Origin: Labyrinthula sp. Ha
Taxonomy: Eukaryota > Sar > Bigyra > Labyrinthulida > Labyrinthulaceae
Assembly: GCA_015227615.1 (NCBI GenBank)
Contig: JAALGZ010000001.1
Location: 1,364,001 to 1,428,000 of the forward strand
Reading direction: 5' to 3'
DNA length: 64,000 bases
Part shown: positions 1 to 11,717 of the stretch, in pieces
Layout: every line of letters starts with the position of its first letter
Numbering within the stretch: the stretch's first letter is position 1
Notes under the pieces: model-generated
Database searches by the model: none
The model's input: the letters and a program-made list of their open reading frames with translations, nothing else
Told to the model about the DNA's origin: nothing
Program-made: the position numbers and the translations under genes

Positions 1-602
1 TTCAAATTTAGCTGATAAGCCTAACTCTTTTATTAACAATAAAATGTCCATCGTTTTAGGAGCAAAACGAAACATCTTATGAATAACCTTCTGTTCATCC
101 AATTCTCCATTAAACATTTTAAAGTTTCGGTATGATTTATTGGAGTCTGTAAGTCTTTCCAAGAAGTATCTACCATCAAGTCTATTCAATTTATCCTCCA
201 GAAGAAGTAAGATCTCAGCTCGGTTCCCAATACAGTAGTTTTCAATAACTGTCATAGTTTATTTTGGTTCCTTAATACCATGAATAAGATAATGAAGCAT
301 AATATCCAGGTGTTGACGAATAATTTTGAGAACTTTTGCTTTTGAAGTTTTAGTACTGTTTGTACTATTCACCTAAGTACCTGAATTAACAAACGTATTT
401 GGTGTACTTGGTTCAGTGGTGTCTTCTCCTGTTAAAACATGTTCCAGATCTTTTGAATCAACGAGGTTTATAACATGTTCTTTCCACTCCATGAAATTTT
501 CTTTATCATATAACATTATTCTTGACTTATCTCTTACTTGGTCCATTTTATTACTTGCTTGTACTTTAAAACTATATTTCCGAAGCGTTTTGGATGTTAA
601 CC
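1..602 (-). mobile_element. Ty1/copia gag fragment with leader and primer-binding site, cut by window edge
   Basis: On the minus strand a gag-like frame begins with an ATG near 546 and runs off the left edge. Its start resembles the N terminus of copia Gag (a W-K-x-H segment followed by a short helix and an acidic Thr/Ser-rich linker). Upstream on the minus strand lies an untranslated leader, then a GGTTAACATCC box at about 592-602 that is the likely primer-binding site. The same box occurs in the copia fragment near 44.5 kb. LTR sequence should begin at about 603 and run right, but its outer end could not be fixed. The copy is old and broken more than once. Confidence 0.55.
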
Positions 603-669
603 TTATTAAACATAAATTTTTATTTTATTTTTTTATTAGTTAAAGTGTGCTCAATATATAGTTGAAACT

Positions 670-735
670 ATTACCTTTCTCTTTTATACAAACCATTACC
701 TTCCTCTTTTATACAAACCATTACCTTCCTCTTTA
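670..735. repeat. Short tandem repeat, 25-bp unit, about 2.6 copies
   Basis: The unit begins ATTACCTTYCTCTTTTATAC and is repeated at 670-694, 695-719 and partly 720-735, with one base difference between the first and second units. It lies where the 5' LTR of the neighbouring copia fragment is expected, so it may be an LTR-internal repeat. Confidence 0.85.
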
Positions 736-3600
736 GTTCAACAAGACACCTTCAACCAACCAACACTCAACTTAAACCAACTATCCAACAAAGGGCTTTA
801 GCCTTTGAACCTAACTGGTCCTGTCTATAATCACAATTACCAAAGCAATATTAGCTGTATGTAGATAGGGTATTGAAACAGCTACTCCATTATAATGGAG
901 ACATTTAATTCCAATAATTGTTCAAAAACTCAAAGAATTTACGGAGAGTTAGGCAGTTTAGTATTTTTGTACACTTTTTTGGAATTATGATTCTTGTTGC
1001 CAGTATGAGTGGCCGATATGGACTGCTTAAGTAAAAACGAGATTAAAACTTTGGGTTAACAGAAGACACGAAACAAGTATTTATGGGACTAAGCCTACAT
1101 CAGCTCAATGCATCCAATTACTCCAAGACTACACAAGTTGACAAAAAGTGGATGTAAAATACTCTTACTCAACGATCATAGTTCTGCTCAGTACAAAGTC
1201 TCTACAATAATAAGACTTCCACATGAAATTCCGTTCCCCGCCTGATCTTACTTCAAGAAGTTGGATAAAAATATGCCGAAAGGCTTGAAGAAAAAAGAGA
1301 AAAACCAAGTGATAATGGAAAAGAAAGGTGTTTTTCACATAGTCCGACTCCAGCGCCATTGGCATATCGATCTTTGTGTATCAGGAACTCCTTTACGGCG
1401 TAGCTGATACCTACAGAATGAGCGGTATGATCCGATGTGTTGAATTTAAGTGAAGTAGCACTAGAAAATTAATACTAATGAATAATTAGGCACCGGACAG
1501 TATATCCCGGATCAGAATACTGATAATGTTCGCAGATGCTATAGGAAAGAGCATGGGAAACTCAAGAAGAAAAATTTATTCGTTACTGCTGCAGACTGGA
1601 ATGTACAAGCCAAAATAACGTACAATGATACAGGCTACAACTATGGACTATCTTCAAGAATCAACAGAAATTGAAAGATCCTGTGACAGTTCCTGCTGCT
1701 ACTCAACGAGATGAAAATCATGGAGCATAGGTGCAAAACCGGATACCAGAAATCCAGAGGACACATTATCTTCAATCAATGGAACATTCATGATTGCACG
1801 AAAACATGAATAAGAAGTAGAAATTCAGTGGAGAGGACCTGGAAAATCAAGACAAAACACAAAAAAACATCTCAAGAAGCGAGAAACTGCCCTCCCGGAA
1901 GTCGGATGAAGATAGCGGTGCACTTGAAACCTGTTACACTGTTTGGAATATAAACCCTTATCAATTTCTGTTCAAAATCATCTAACAATTCATCACTTAA
2001 CACTTGGAGCCGAATAGCATCAAATCTAGACAGTTGATCATTTATTTTGGATCCCATTTTAGGAAATCACATATTTTTCGGAAATCAAGCACAAGCATCA
2101 TGGACAAGCAACAGGTTAATGGACCAACAGGGATCCTGCCGTATAAAAGCATCTATTAATGGAACCTAAGTAACACCGATAATAGTATTACTGTAGTGAG
2201 TATGGGTAAGACCACAGGCTCGTGCAAGGTTAGGTCTTCGGGTCAATTGGCAGTGTCATGGAACTCCCTTAGAATTTAATTTAATATAAAAATGCCTTTA
2301 ATTCAATTTGCCCCAGGAATTGACTGTGAGAGGTATTCCATTGCTTGTGAACTCAAAACTTTTATTGTTTAGCTTTGAAAACTTAAAATCGGGAAAAGCG
2401 GATAAGGAACTTAATAAGCAGAAAAATTGATGCGGCTAATTCGAGGATGGCACATAAAGGATAAAACAAGTCTTCAGTTACGCTAAATGAATAATACCGC
2501 TTAAGTATTAGATTTTATAACTTTGCTGTAGATCACATACAACGTTTGTACCCAAATGAATTTCGTTCTCTGATCACTGATTGCGAGACATAGTTTTTTA
2601 TGCACTAACAGAAGTAATATTTAAAACAGAGTGAGGATTTAGGTGCTAATTAGAGAACTAACACAAAAGTATTTTGAGTTTTCAGGTGCATCAAAGCACT
2701 TAGATTATTGAAACTAAATATTAAGCAAATATAGAGGACAATTATATGATGGAACTATACAAGCACTTGAGTTGCAAATTACACTATTTTAGTTTATATC
2801 ACTTCATAAGAGAATGTAGTACGGAGTATCCATGCCATTTTTTTGAAATTTGAGAATGAAATACATGAGCCATAAGAGAAGAGCACAATATAATTAAATT
2901 GGTGTTCATGTACAGTTTGTTTACTATAGTAACCCTGTTCATACGGGTAAGTCGTTTCTTTCGCAAGACTGTATTCATGTCTTGGTGTCTTAGGAATGTG
3001 ATTTTGTGCAATAAATGCTTTTAGCAATTTTAAAAGGAAACCATTGAGCTCAGTGTGCCTTGAACGATTTCAGCAAGATACTCCAATTTTAATCATTGTA
3101 TATGCAAATTGCAAAGAAGATGTTTTCTAGTACATGGTTACACGAAAGCATATACATTCCTGTAAAGAAAGTATAATACCACCCACTAACATATTCTATG
3201 CTCTTGTCAATCAAAATGACAATGCATTTAAAATACATGAAAGTATGGTAACTACCTACTGGTAGAGTTTGAGAATTTTGCTTTGAAGAAACTTGTGCAT
3301 GAAATATTCGTGATTGCTGTATTTTAACTAAGATTTATTTCCGCGAATCTACTAAGACTAAAGATAACTTGTACATTCCATGCCCTCTACTGTAAATGTT
3401 AACCTAAATGACAATTTTTTCTCTAAGGCCGACACGGTCATTATCCTTGCTCATGTTATATGGGTACTCGAATATATATATATATCTTAAGGGATCGTTT
3501 TTTTTTTACTCCGGAGTAAGATACTCATCACAATATAACAGGTCAGATCGATTTCTCAGAATTATTTTTCATTATACTTCGTCTGAATAATCGATGCGCA
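736..3600. other. No supported gene; AT-rich decayed sequence
   Basis: Only short open stretches occur on either strand, none with a recognisable domain. A minus-strand stretch at 1872-2057 reads as a plausible helical peptide but has no family signature or neighbours to support it. A (TA)n run lies at about 3472-3485. The stretch probably consists of old transposon DNA, but nothing diagnostic is visible. Confidence 0.5.
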
Positions 3601-3606
3601 GAATTT

Positions 3607-5695
3607 GTGAATCCCATACTTGGAGAAAATTTAAAGAGGGAAGACACAAATATTTTGGGCAGATTTCAATACAAAATTACGAACAAAAACTATGCAAATA
3701 GACGAAACCAAAGGGACGAGCCTCCAACCAGAGGTTCTAGACCCCGAACAACAAAGTCAATCAGAAATACTAGGAAAATGGACTGCAGCAACTTATTCTA
3801 CCTCAGAAGAAATAATGGAGGTGATCAGTACACTTGCTAGCGGTCGGTTTAAGTAGAAAATTCGTACTTCTCACTACTCTGACGAGGCAATCAGCTTTAC
3901 TAAGTGGTGTTGGAACTGCAAAAGACTTAAGAGATGAAAAATTAAGTGTAGTTTAGATAAAAATTGCTCGCTTGAAGTTAACATTAAGCTTAATCTTGAA
4001 ACTTCTAACTACATTTTCGCCGTAATTAGCGAAGCTCACTGCAATCATAAGGTGAAAGCGCTAAGAAACATTAAAAAATATGTACAACAGCTTACAATAG
4101 AAGAATTAAAAATAATTAAACACTTAGGAGTTGCCGGCAGTGGAATTGCAGTGGCAGATGTCGCTCTACATCGCAATTTTCCAGGCACATTTTTTGACAA
4201 AGCACTAGTAAAACGAATTTTGAGAAAAGCTGAAGAATGTGTTGACGCTAGCGAAGATAATAATATTAAAAAATTAATTACGTGTGGGAAAAGATGATTA
4301 GAACGTGGAGGAAGATTTGATCTGACTTGGGATTATCCCAAGGAAGGCAAAGCTATTCTAAATGGAGTCAGCTTTCAAGAAGACCTACAAAATAAATTAA
4401 AAAAAATATATGGGGATAGTATCCAAGTGGATACTACCCATGGAATGAGCAGATATCGTTTGGTGGCAATGTTAACTTGCGGGATCGATTGCTTCCGTAA
4501 AACAATAAATTTCGGGTGCTCAATGATGGAAAGTGAGTCCAGTAAAGATGTTGTGAAAGGGCTGAAACTTCTGGGTCTTCAGGATGCGAAAGTCATCATG
4601 ACCGATGGGAGTAAAGCTCTGGAAGCAGCTGTTGAGGAACTAGGGGCGCCTCACGTTCTTTGCAGGAAATACTTTCTTTCAACCTTGAACTCAGCAACAT
4701 CTGGCCTAAAAGGGATGAAAAAAATAAAATTTACAAGCAGCTTGGGTGATGTTCTCACTGGAATCTTTTCAGAAGAAAAAAAAACTTGATCAGCTTATTG
4801 AAAACATGTTGGTTGAATATCCTGAAGAACCATAGGAAGTTGCCCTAAAAAAAATTAAAGAAAAAAAAACAAAGTGTGTTGGGAAATGACGAGAAAACTT
4901 CCAACGTTCTCTCACAGCGCTACTCAGAGGGTTGAATCATTTCACTCAGCCATCAAATGGAATGGTTCTTTAAAAAGTACTCTTAAAACCTGGACCCTTG
5001 ATGAGGTTGTTATCCACCAAGAGAATAGTGTAGATAAGTAAATGGAGACAACTTTAAAAAAGAACAATGATTTGATAAGTGGTGACAAATATTTTTCAAA
5101 AAAAACTGATGAATTGTTCAGGAAACAGTTGAAGTTGATGGGAGCCTGCTGGATTGCTGAAGAGTTGAGTTCAAGAGAGTTCATTGTCAGTGATTCAAAC
5201 ACGAGAATAAAGATGAAGCATGTGATGGAAGTTGTTGAAAGGGATGAGGTATAACTTCAGTCATGCACTTGTGAAACGTGGACCAATCTTCGTTTTCCAT
5301 GTCGTCATTATGGACGGCATTGTGATCGTAAAAGGGTCCAATACATGTGCATAGATCATCTTCCAGAGAGGTGGAGGTACCAGGAGCATCCTCTGTTCAA
5401 GCAAGTATTAAGGGAGATGGGGAGAGAAGTCGATGGCCCACACGGATGTATTGAGCTCAAGGCAAGAGTTCAACCTGTGAACTCAACTTACATCCCAAGA
5501 AAGCTCGAAGTTAATTATTCCAAGCTCCTCACTGCATGCAAAGCGCTTTGTAATGAGGCGAAAAGCAACAACGAGAACTGAAAAAAAGCTACACATCAGT
5601 CTTGAAGATGACCGCTGCGCTAAGGGAGAGCCTAGATGGAGACTTTGGGGATTTGGATGAGGTTTTTGAAGAAAGTGGGATTATGTTTGAGTGAC
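3607..5695 (+). mobile_element. Decayed Mutator-like (MULE) transposase
   Basis: One plus-strand frame carries most of a MULE transposase from about 4052 to 5581. The catalytic core begins with VDTTHGMSRYRL at about 4425, continues with CGIDCF, and has a second acidic motif MTDGSKALEAAVEEL at about 4598, followed by a Cys-containing LCRKYF segment. A SWIM zinc finger (C-x-C, then F-P-C-R-H-Y) is at about 5264-5320. Visible damage: in-frame stops at 4295-4297, 4787-4789, 5039-5041 and 5252-5254, and a frame change in the A-rich run near 4775, after which LDQLIENMLVEYPEEP reads in another frame. The N-terminal third (3607-4050) is split over frames. A putative C-terminal tail ends near 5692. 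No terminal inverted repeats were found, so the element ends are unknown. Confidence 0.85.
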
Positions 5696-5759
5696 CAAGG
5701 AAGAGGGTCAAAAGAAGGAAGGAGAATGGAGGAAACGTCACTTCATTTCTGGACTTCTC

Positions 5760-6730
5760 ACAAAGCACCTAGCTCAATGATATGTGAGGTTTTAATTCTT
5801 GAAACTTGATCGTTGAATTATTTTACTCTTGATTATATAAACATTGAACTCAAACTCCCTCACTTTTTTGAAATAAAAATCCTGAACTAGTCTTTTTTTG
5901 AATTTGAATCCTGAGCTTTTTTATTGGAATAAGAATCCTGAACCTTGAGCCTTCAATTTTGTTCTTGAATTTTAGTTTAACCATAGAACCTAACCATGCC
6001 GAAGAAAACTGATTCGCCAACTACATTTTCAACCCTATCACATCTACCTGATCTTTGAAACCCATCCTTTTTTCTTGAAAATACAAAATCCTGAAATTGA
6101 AACCTCATCCCTTATTTTAATGAATATATAGACCCTGAACCTTATTTTATTGGATATCAAGTCATGTGATTTAAGAAAGTGTAATATGATATACCTGTTA
6201 TACGAACTATATATATAAGATAACTAGAATATAATATAATACCTTGAATCCTGATCCTTGTAGTTTCTTCCGACAAATTTCGGAGAATTAAAGTTCTTGA
6301 ATCTTAAAATTTTCATTTTCCTTTTTTTGAAAAATATATAGTCCTTGAAGCTTTGTCTGATTTGAGAAATATGTACAAAATGAAGCTTGAGCCCAACCAC
6401 CCAATCAATTGAATAAAAACTTTCTTTCTAGAACCCTATCCCATGCAGATTATCAACATTCAAAAAATAAAGTATTCTAAAACTTCTTTGAACAGAAAAA
6501 ATAATACCCCTTTGAGTGAAACCATCTATATACAAAAAAGAGAATTTACCTTTTCTCTTTGGTTCGTGTTATCTTGCAAAAAATCCTATTCATAATATCT
6601 GCAACTTGATCTTGAGTCTTTGCTTGCTCGCTCTTTGAACCTCTTGTGATCCTTTTCTTGAGAACCTTGACAGATACATTCTTAAAGCTTCCCCTTGACT
6701 TTTAACATTATTTTTAACCGTTTCTACTTG
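5760..6730. repeat. Degenerate CCTGAAC/CTTGAA-rich repetitive stretch
   Basis: Directly after the MULE coding remnant, variants of AATCCTGAACCTT and TTTTGAA recur roughly every 25-50 bases for almost 1 kb. No open frame persists. It could be the sub-terminal repeat region of the MULE or an independent degenerate satellite. Confidence 0.5.
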
Positions 6731-7139
6731 ATAACTGGGTCTTCCCGTGTCTCTTGTGATCTAACTGTCATGATTTGGATTATCCATTTTTAATTTTTTT
6801 GGTTTGTTTTTTTCAAAAAAAAGTTCTTTCTGCAATTGAAAATTCGGCCAATGAGATTAAGGAGTATCTGACTCCTGAGTCAAGAAATCTTATTCGATAT
6901 CTTGAGCTTGACTTCAACATTTGTGATTTGTTTTCTTTACCATTTACTTTCTTCTTTCCAACAGCTTTCTCTCTAGCTTGTTTAGTCCACTTGGCACCTT
7001 TCTATGTAAGTTCATAATCCGACATCAATCCACTACAACAATTTTCCTTCACTTGGACCACTTCTGTTTGTTTCTCCTAGAATCAGTCGGCTAGCACGTG
7101 GTTTTTCTTGACATGCTAGTCTTGTTTCACGTTCACTAT
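6731..7139. other. No supported gene
   Basis: An open stretch at about 6830-6930 (plus) reads as a short helical peptide (AIENSANEIKEYLTPESRN) and then becomes hydrophobic. I do not recognise it, and it has no ATG-led frame. It may be a remnant of an element exon. Confidence 0.35.
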
Positions 7140-7310
7140 TATTCTTAATTATTAATTGGTTGGATTCTTCACTATGGCCTAATCCGACATAGTGATTACA
7201 AATTCTATCTTCCAATCAAATTACTCTATTTATACATATATTATCGTCATACTTAAAATCCTTGTTGGTACGCTATAGCGGGCTACTACTAATATGATTC
7301 CCCTAGCTCT
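7140..7310. repeat. Interspersed repeat, copy 1 (partner at 45.41-45.57 kb)
   Basis: The segment containing TTCACTATGGCCTAATCCGA and CATAGTGAT, followed by AATTACTC-TATTTATAC and GGGCTACTA, is alignable by eye with 45410-45570 in the same orientation. Within it CACTATGGCC/CATAGTG forms a small inverted pair. It may be an LTR end or a non-autonomous element; no diagnostic termini were seen. Confidence 0.6.
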
Positions 7311-7392
7311 TAACAGTGCACACTGTATAATCTACCCGATTCAGTATATCCTTCTTTCGTATACTATTTTGCCTCTCAGTATTTACTTTTTT

Positions 7393-8634
7393 CTATTGGC
7401 AACAATATCTTAGTTCCTCATTAATTGGCCTATCCTTATTTATACCTGGGTTATTTGGAACCTTACTATTGATATATCGAACCTGCCAAAATACTCGTTC
7501 ACAGTTAACATTTTGCGTATGAACTAATACGGTATCCACTCTATTGAAAAAAGCTTTCAGCTTGATTTGGTTTAACAATTGCCATTTTTTTTATTTATTT
7601 TATTTCTTCCTGCTCCCTGCAGGAGTTAACCAGTTTCTTAGCTCTATGTCTGCCTGAAGAATAGATCTTAGTGACTTTTCACCTGATATCCACCATGTTT
7701 CAATCATTGGACTCAAGTCGTTCTTCCCCTGCGAAAAACGTTTAAACATAGGTAAAAGTCTTGAACTATCTGATTCAATTGTCTTAGCAACATCATTAGG
7801 AACTTGCACAATAGGGATAGCGCTTTGTTCATAGGTCTTGACAGTTCTAAGGTTCATGTGGTGCGCAATTCATTTGGTAAGAAAAAACGGGAAAAACTGT
7901 TCCGACTTTTTTTATAGCTTTCATACAAACTTCAGCATCATTTGTCAAGAAGTTTCGAATCTCCAGAGCCAGGTTGCGAGAATGTATTAGTATGATATCC
8001 TTTTGCACTTGCACCTATATGTATGAACAGTTAGATAGAAATACAGTAGTTTAGTGTTTCTGCACCTTGCTCTATTACAGTCAGCCACTGCTTGCTGTAT
8101 TTAAACAGCACAGACACAAAAGACTAAAACAGAGAGTTGTGTAAGGTGTAACTTTCTTACTAACCTCTTTTACCACTTCAGACGAGTTGGAACCATTTTT
8201 TGTAAATATGTTGCTAACTCAATTGTATTCAGGGCACCGTGTTCAACCAAATCCATCCTAGCATAGATCATCAGCACACTTCCTATCTCTGCATATACTG
8301 CCGAGATCACTGAACCTAGGACGTTTGTCTTTGAAGGATCCCTCCAACCGTCAACTGAAAGACTTTCAGCTGCTCCTGCGTAGACCTTTAGCAGAAGTTC
8401 CTCAAAATATTCTTTGGTATTTTCCAAAGCAAGTCTAACCGCTTCTTGTGCTATCTGGTAAGAAGTTGTCAAGGAGGGTATGATTAATGGTATTGAATAT
8501 TTGTAACTGTTTGCAGACTCAAGCTTATTGGTATAAATGAGCTCTGTGTTGTGAGACAAAATCCAACAATAACATTCTCCAGAACTGTCCTCTCTGTTCA
8601 GCTTGTGCAATTCACAGCACAAACATGAAAACAC
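7393..8634 (-). mobile_element. Decayed hAT transposase, DUF659-like
   Basis: Read from high to low coordinate: a segment at about 8390-8230 has the hAT/DUF659 signature SLSVDGWRDPSKTNVLGSVI. An island at about 8000-7880 reads LIHSRNLALEIRNFLTNDAE in another frame. A third at about 7760-7660 reads SSRLLPMFKRFSQGKNDLSP. The C-terminal dimerisation-like segment at about 7500-7430 has ERVFWQVRYINSKVPNN. These are in the right order for a hAT transposase. The islands are separated by stops and frame changes, so this is an inactive remnant. Two further minus-strand open stretches at 9035-9609 may be its N-terminal part, but no BED finger is clear. Confidence 0.7.
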
Positions 8635-8639
8635 TTAGT

Positions 8640-10442
8640 AGGGTTCTTACTGTTTGAAATCCGCTGAAAGTGAGGAAAAGCTTCGCTTCTTTCATCGTAT
8701 TGAGCACTGCTAGTTTCGTTTACGCTTGTGACAGATATTGCCTCAAACATACGTTTGATTTCATCTTAGAATTCCAGAAATGCAGTAGCATAGTCTTAGT
8801 TAGACGTGGTCTGAGTTATGCATGGGAAGAAACGATTAACATAGATATAGAGAACCGTAGTTTTAGTCTTTATAACAATGTAACAGAAGGTACAAAGAGA
8901 AAAAAATATTTTTACTATGTACATACCTGTTTCTCACGTGTTTCGGTAGAAATATTTTATTTTTCAACAAGGTAATCGTAAGATTATGCAATTATTTTGT
9001 TCCTCATGTGAAAATGTGATTGTCTAGGATAGACTTATTCTGGTAGCTTGTTCCCGCTCTTGTGGTCTTCATAGTCAAGTAAATTTACAGTAAAGCCTTG
9101 AGGTTTTCGTTTCTTTATATTTTCCCTACTGACTGCAGTCTCCTTCATGTATTTTAATGGCTTATCTTGAACTAGCCTTAGTGTACTTTCAACCTTAAAA
9201 AGCTTTTCCTTTGAAGTGTCTACCCTCACAACTGTTTATAATCTTTACTTACTTTTAGTTTATTCCAGCATATCTTTTCTTGCGGCAGCAACTTTGCATG
9301 GATTTTCTTTAGAGTATTACTTCCGTGCGATTACAAATAAACTCGTAGGGACGATTTTTCTTCACGTTAATTGTCCATTCTATGCGAAACTGTCCATGTT
9401 CTTGTTAAGTATTGATTAACCTCCTCCTTTTCATAATTCAAAATGGCAGTGAAGCTCTTCTTCAACATTTCTTTTCGTGTTCTTCCTATATGAACAGGAG
9501 ACCTTAAGGTGTCCTTGTTTAGTTTCACAAAAAACCGTATCATACATTTTTCATAGCATGTGACAACATATTTGATAAACCCTGTGACAGTTAGAGTTTG
9601 TGAAAACATTTTTTTACTAGGGCTTCATTGTAACCTTTTAATTTATTTTTTTAAACCTCTTAGTTTAAACTTAATTGTTTCAAAACTTTTAGTTATGGTT
9701 TCTTTTGATCACTGATGAATCTTAAAATGAACTTATTGTTTCGGTAGGTGTAACTAGCTGTTTTTCTTCAAAAAGATCTCCTACCTTACTCCCGCAAACG
9801 GGTTTCTTTTGCTTGCAACTAAAGATCTTGAAAATGAGAGGGTTAAATACAACTTTGACCAAATACTTATTTGGAGCTTCCAGCCGATCTTGATTACTTC
9901 AAAACCAAGAAAATAATCACTCTAGAATACTGATTTTATCGGCAAAACTGGACTGTTTGTAGCATGTTCCAATAGAGCTTGATTTATTGATAATTGGTTT
10001 TATGGCTCCGGATTAGAAAGAATGCCATGACGAAACTAAACAAGAATGTTCTGTGTCATATGTAAGTGGGCAAAAAAGGTAGTTAAGAAGAGTTAGAAAA
10101 AGAAATCCTAAATGTCTCTGCAAAGTAACAAACAAAACGTCGTGGGTTACACTAAGTCTGAGAAATTCATCCTGTAAATGAAGAGCCGAGAGAAAAACTG
10201 TAATAAAAAATTAAAAATGTATTCTGCTCTGGATCTATTACATTTTTATTCAATCTAACCGATATAAATTTTGATTCATCTGCAATTGCAATCTTGTTAT
10301 TCTCCAAGGAGAATTCACTCCTGCCACCTTTAAATTCACGTGAAGTAAATAATTTCTACCTAAAACACAAGATGACATTATTGTGTTCACTAGGTTTTCC
10401 ATTCCAGTATTCAAATAGCAAAAATGGGGATAGTTTTAATCC
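8640..10442. other. No supported gene; possible further hAT remnants
   Basis: Minus-strand open stretches at 9035-9229 and 9367-9609 are Lys/Arg-rich and lie upstream of the hAT remnant on the same strand, which would suit a damaged N-terminal region. The rest (9640-10440) shows no extended frame and no recognisable motif. Confidence 0.4.
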
Positions 10443-10470
10443 ACGCTGGCGTAAATTACGCCACTCTTCC
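10443..10470 (+). repeat. Left terminal inverted repeat
   Basis: It begins ACGCTGG, contains GGCGTAAATTACGCC and ends ACTCTTCC. It pairs with 11135-11162 with one mismatch, at the centre of the palindrome. Confidence 0.85.
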
Positions 10471-11134
10471 AATTGTACCAATAACATAATTTCCCAAAAT
10501 CATTAATCAAAAACCAACAAATAAAAACCAAATGACAAAAAGAAGGAGAGTTCAGTATTAAGCAGAAAAAAAGAAAGTTCAGGACCAATAGGTAAGAGCA
10601 AAGAAAGTTCAGCATCAAGCTACGTGCAATATTAGAATACTTTTGGTTACATCAGGAACACGTAAATTTTAATTTTAACACGAATCTAAACCATCTCAAT
10701 TTCACTGTTTAAAATTAAGTTTCTTAAGCTTCTAAGCACGTTACTCAAGCACGCTCTCAATAAGTTGTATATATTATTGGGCACATCTATTTTAAAGACA
10801 TTTAAGAGTTTGTAAATCCATCCTCATCTTCATCGAGGGCCGAGTGGGGAGGCAAGGCCGAGTCATGGGGGCCATTTTTAAAGGCTCCCCGCTATGTTAA
10901 GGTCAGAAAACTTCACATTTTATTGAGTTTTACCTTTTAACATTTACTTGATACCTTTTAGTGTACTTCAGTTTTTCCTCTGCCCCCTCTATATTTTGTC
11001 TATGGGCTGGGGTTCATAGTGTTGTGCTTTGAAGTTCTGCTATTAAGCTTCCGTTAAGTTTTATGGAATTCCACCAAAAATCACTACCGGTACGCCATTT
11101 CCTAATCGCGTTGAAACCCCCTACAATCCCTAAC

Positions 11135-11162
11135 GGAAGAGTGGCGTAAATTACGCCAGCGT
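11135..11162 (-). repeat. Right terminal inverted repeat
   Basis: It begins GGAAGAGT, contains the same 15-bp near-palindrome and ends CCAGCGT. It is the reverse complement of 10443-10470 apart from one base. Confidence 0.85.
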
Positions 11163-11185
11163 AAGAAAAAACCGGTTCCGCAAAA

Positions 11186-11668
11186 ATGGAAGTTGAAATC
11201 AGGAAAATGGAGATGTTCTTCAAGAACTATGCAAATAGTGTGGATAAAGAGGATTGGGCTAAATTTTGTAGTTTATTTTCTTCTGCTAGCCATCTGTCAT
11301 TTGAAGCTTCGATTTTAGGCTTAGATGTTGGCAATTCAGGAAGTTTGGAACAAATTTTACCCTGGTTGAAACAATTAATGAGTTTCCACTCACAAACTCT
11401 TCACTCCATAACAAACATTCATGTTAAAAAATCAGGGTCTGATGATTATGTAGCGAGTGGAAACTTATACAACCCAATGAGAATAAAATATTTCCCTTTT
11501 ATTTACTATGTTTGCATTGCAAGTTACGAAAACCACTTTGTAAGAACAAAGGATCGGATCTTGTGTACTAAAGTACAATCAAAATGTAGCTTTATTTATC
11601 CTGTTATCTCAATTGAATCATTATTTCTTATGCCAATATTTTGGTTTCTGATGAAATTTATGTATTAA
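11186..11668 (+). CDS. Small NTF2/SnoaL-like fold protein
   Basis: The 160-aa intron-free frame starts at an ATG and ends in TAA. An initial helix (MEVEIRKMEMFFKNYANSVD) is followed by the typical NTF2-like DKEDWAKFCSLF segment, then a central HSQTLHSITNIHVKK strand and a late YENHFVRTKDRILCTKVQSK strand, matching the order seen in SnoaL-like proteins (H-x-x-x-N, later Y-x-x-x-F-V-R-T). The last 25 residues are hydrophobic and lie outside the fold. Family members include enzymes and ligand-binding scaffolds; no substrate can be named. AATAAA-like sequence follows the stop. The gene is convergent with the receptor gene, with 49 bp between the stops. A transposon end lies 23 bp before the ATG, so the promoter may have been altered. 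The call rests on a pattern match. Confidence 0.55.
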   Translation: MEVEIRKMEMFFKNYANSVDKEDWAKFCSLFSSASHLSFEASILGLDVGNSGSLEQILPWLKQLMSFHSQTLHSITNIHVKKSGSDDYVASGNLYNPMRIKYFPFIYYVCIASYENHFVRTKDRILCTKVQSKCSFIYPVISIESLFLMPIFWFLMKFMY

Positions 11669-11717
11669 AATAAAGAACAAATTAATTTAGACTCTTAACA
11701 AACTTAGAATTTACAAT

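Larger units (their letters stand above)
10443..11162. mobile_element. 720-bp non-autonomous element with near-palindromic terminal inverted repeats
   Basis: 28-bp termini at 10443-10470 and 11135-11162 are inverted copies of each other with 27 of 28 positions matching. Each contains the internal near-palindrome GGCGTAAATTACGCC, so each end can itself form a hairpin. The interior has no transposase-like frame. It holds a degenerate tandem of AAAGAAAGTTCAG at about 10530-10620 and a GC-rich patch at 10836-10890. No clear target-site duplication is visible, so the superfamily is uncertain. The right end lies 23 bp before the ATG of the NTF2-like gene. Confidence 0.75.

Noticed and set aside
11440-11540. 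A possible intron in the NTF2-like gene between GTGGAAAC and TTGCAAG
   Set aside because: Removing it leads to an early stop, whereas the unspliced frame keeps the expected spacing to the YENHFVRT strand.
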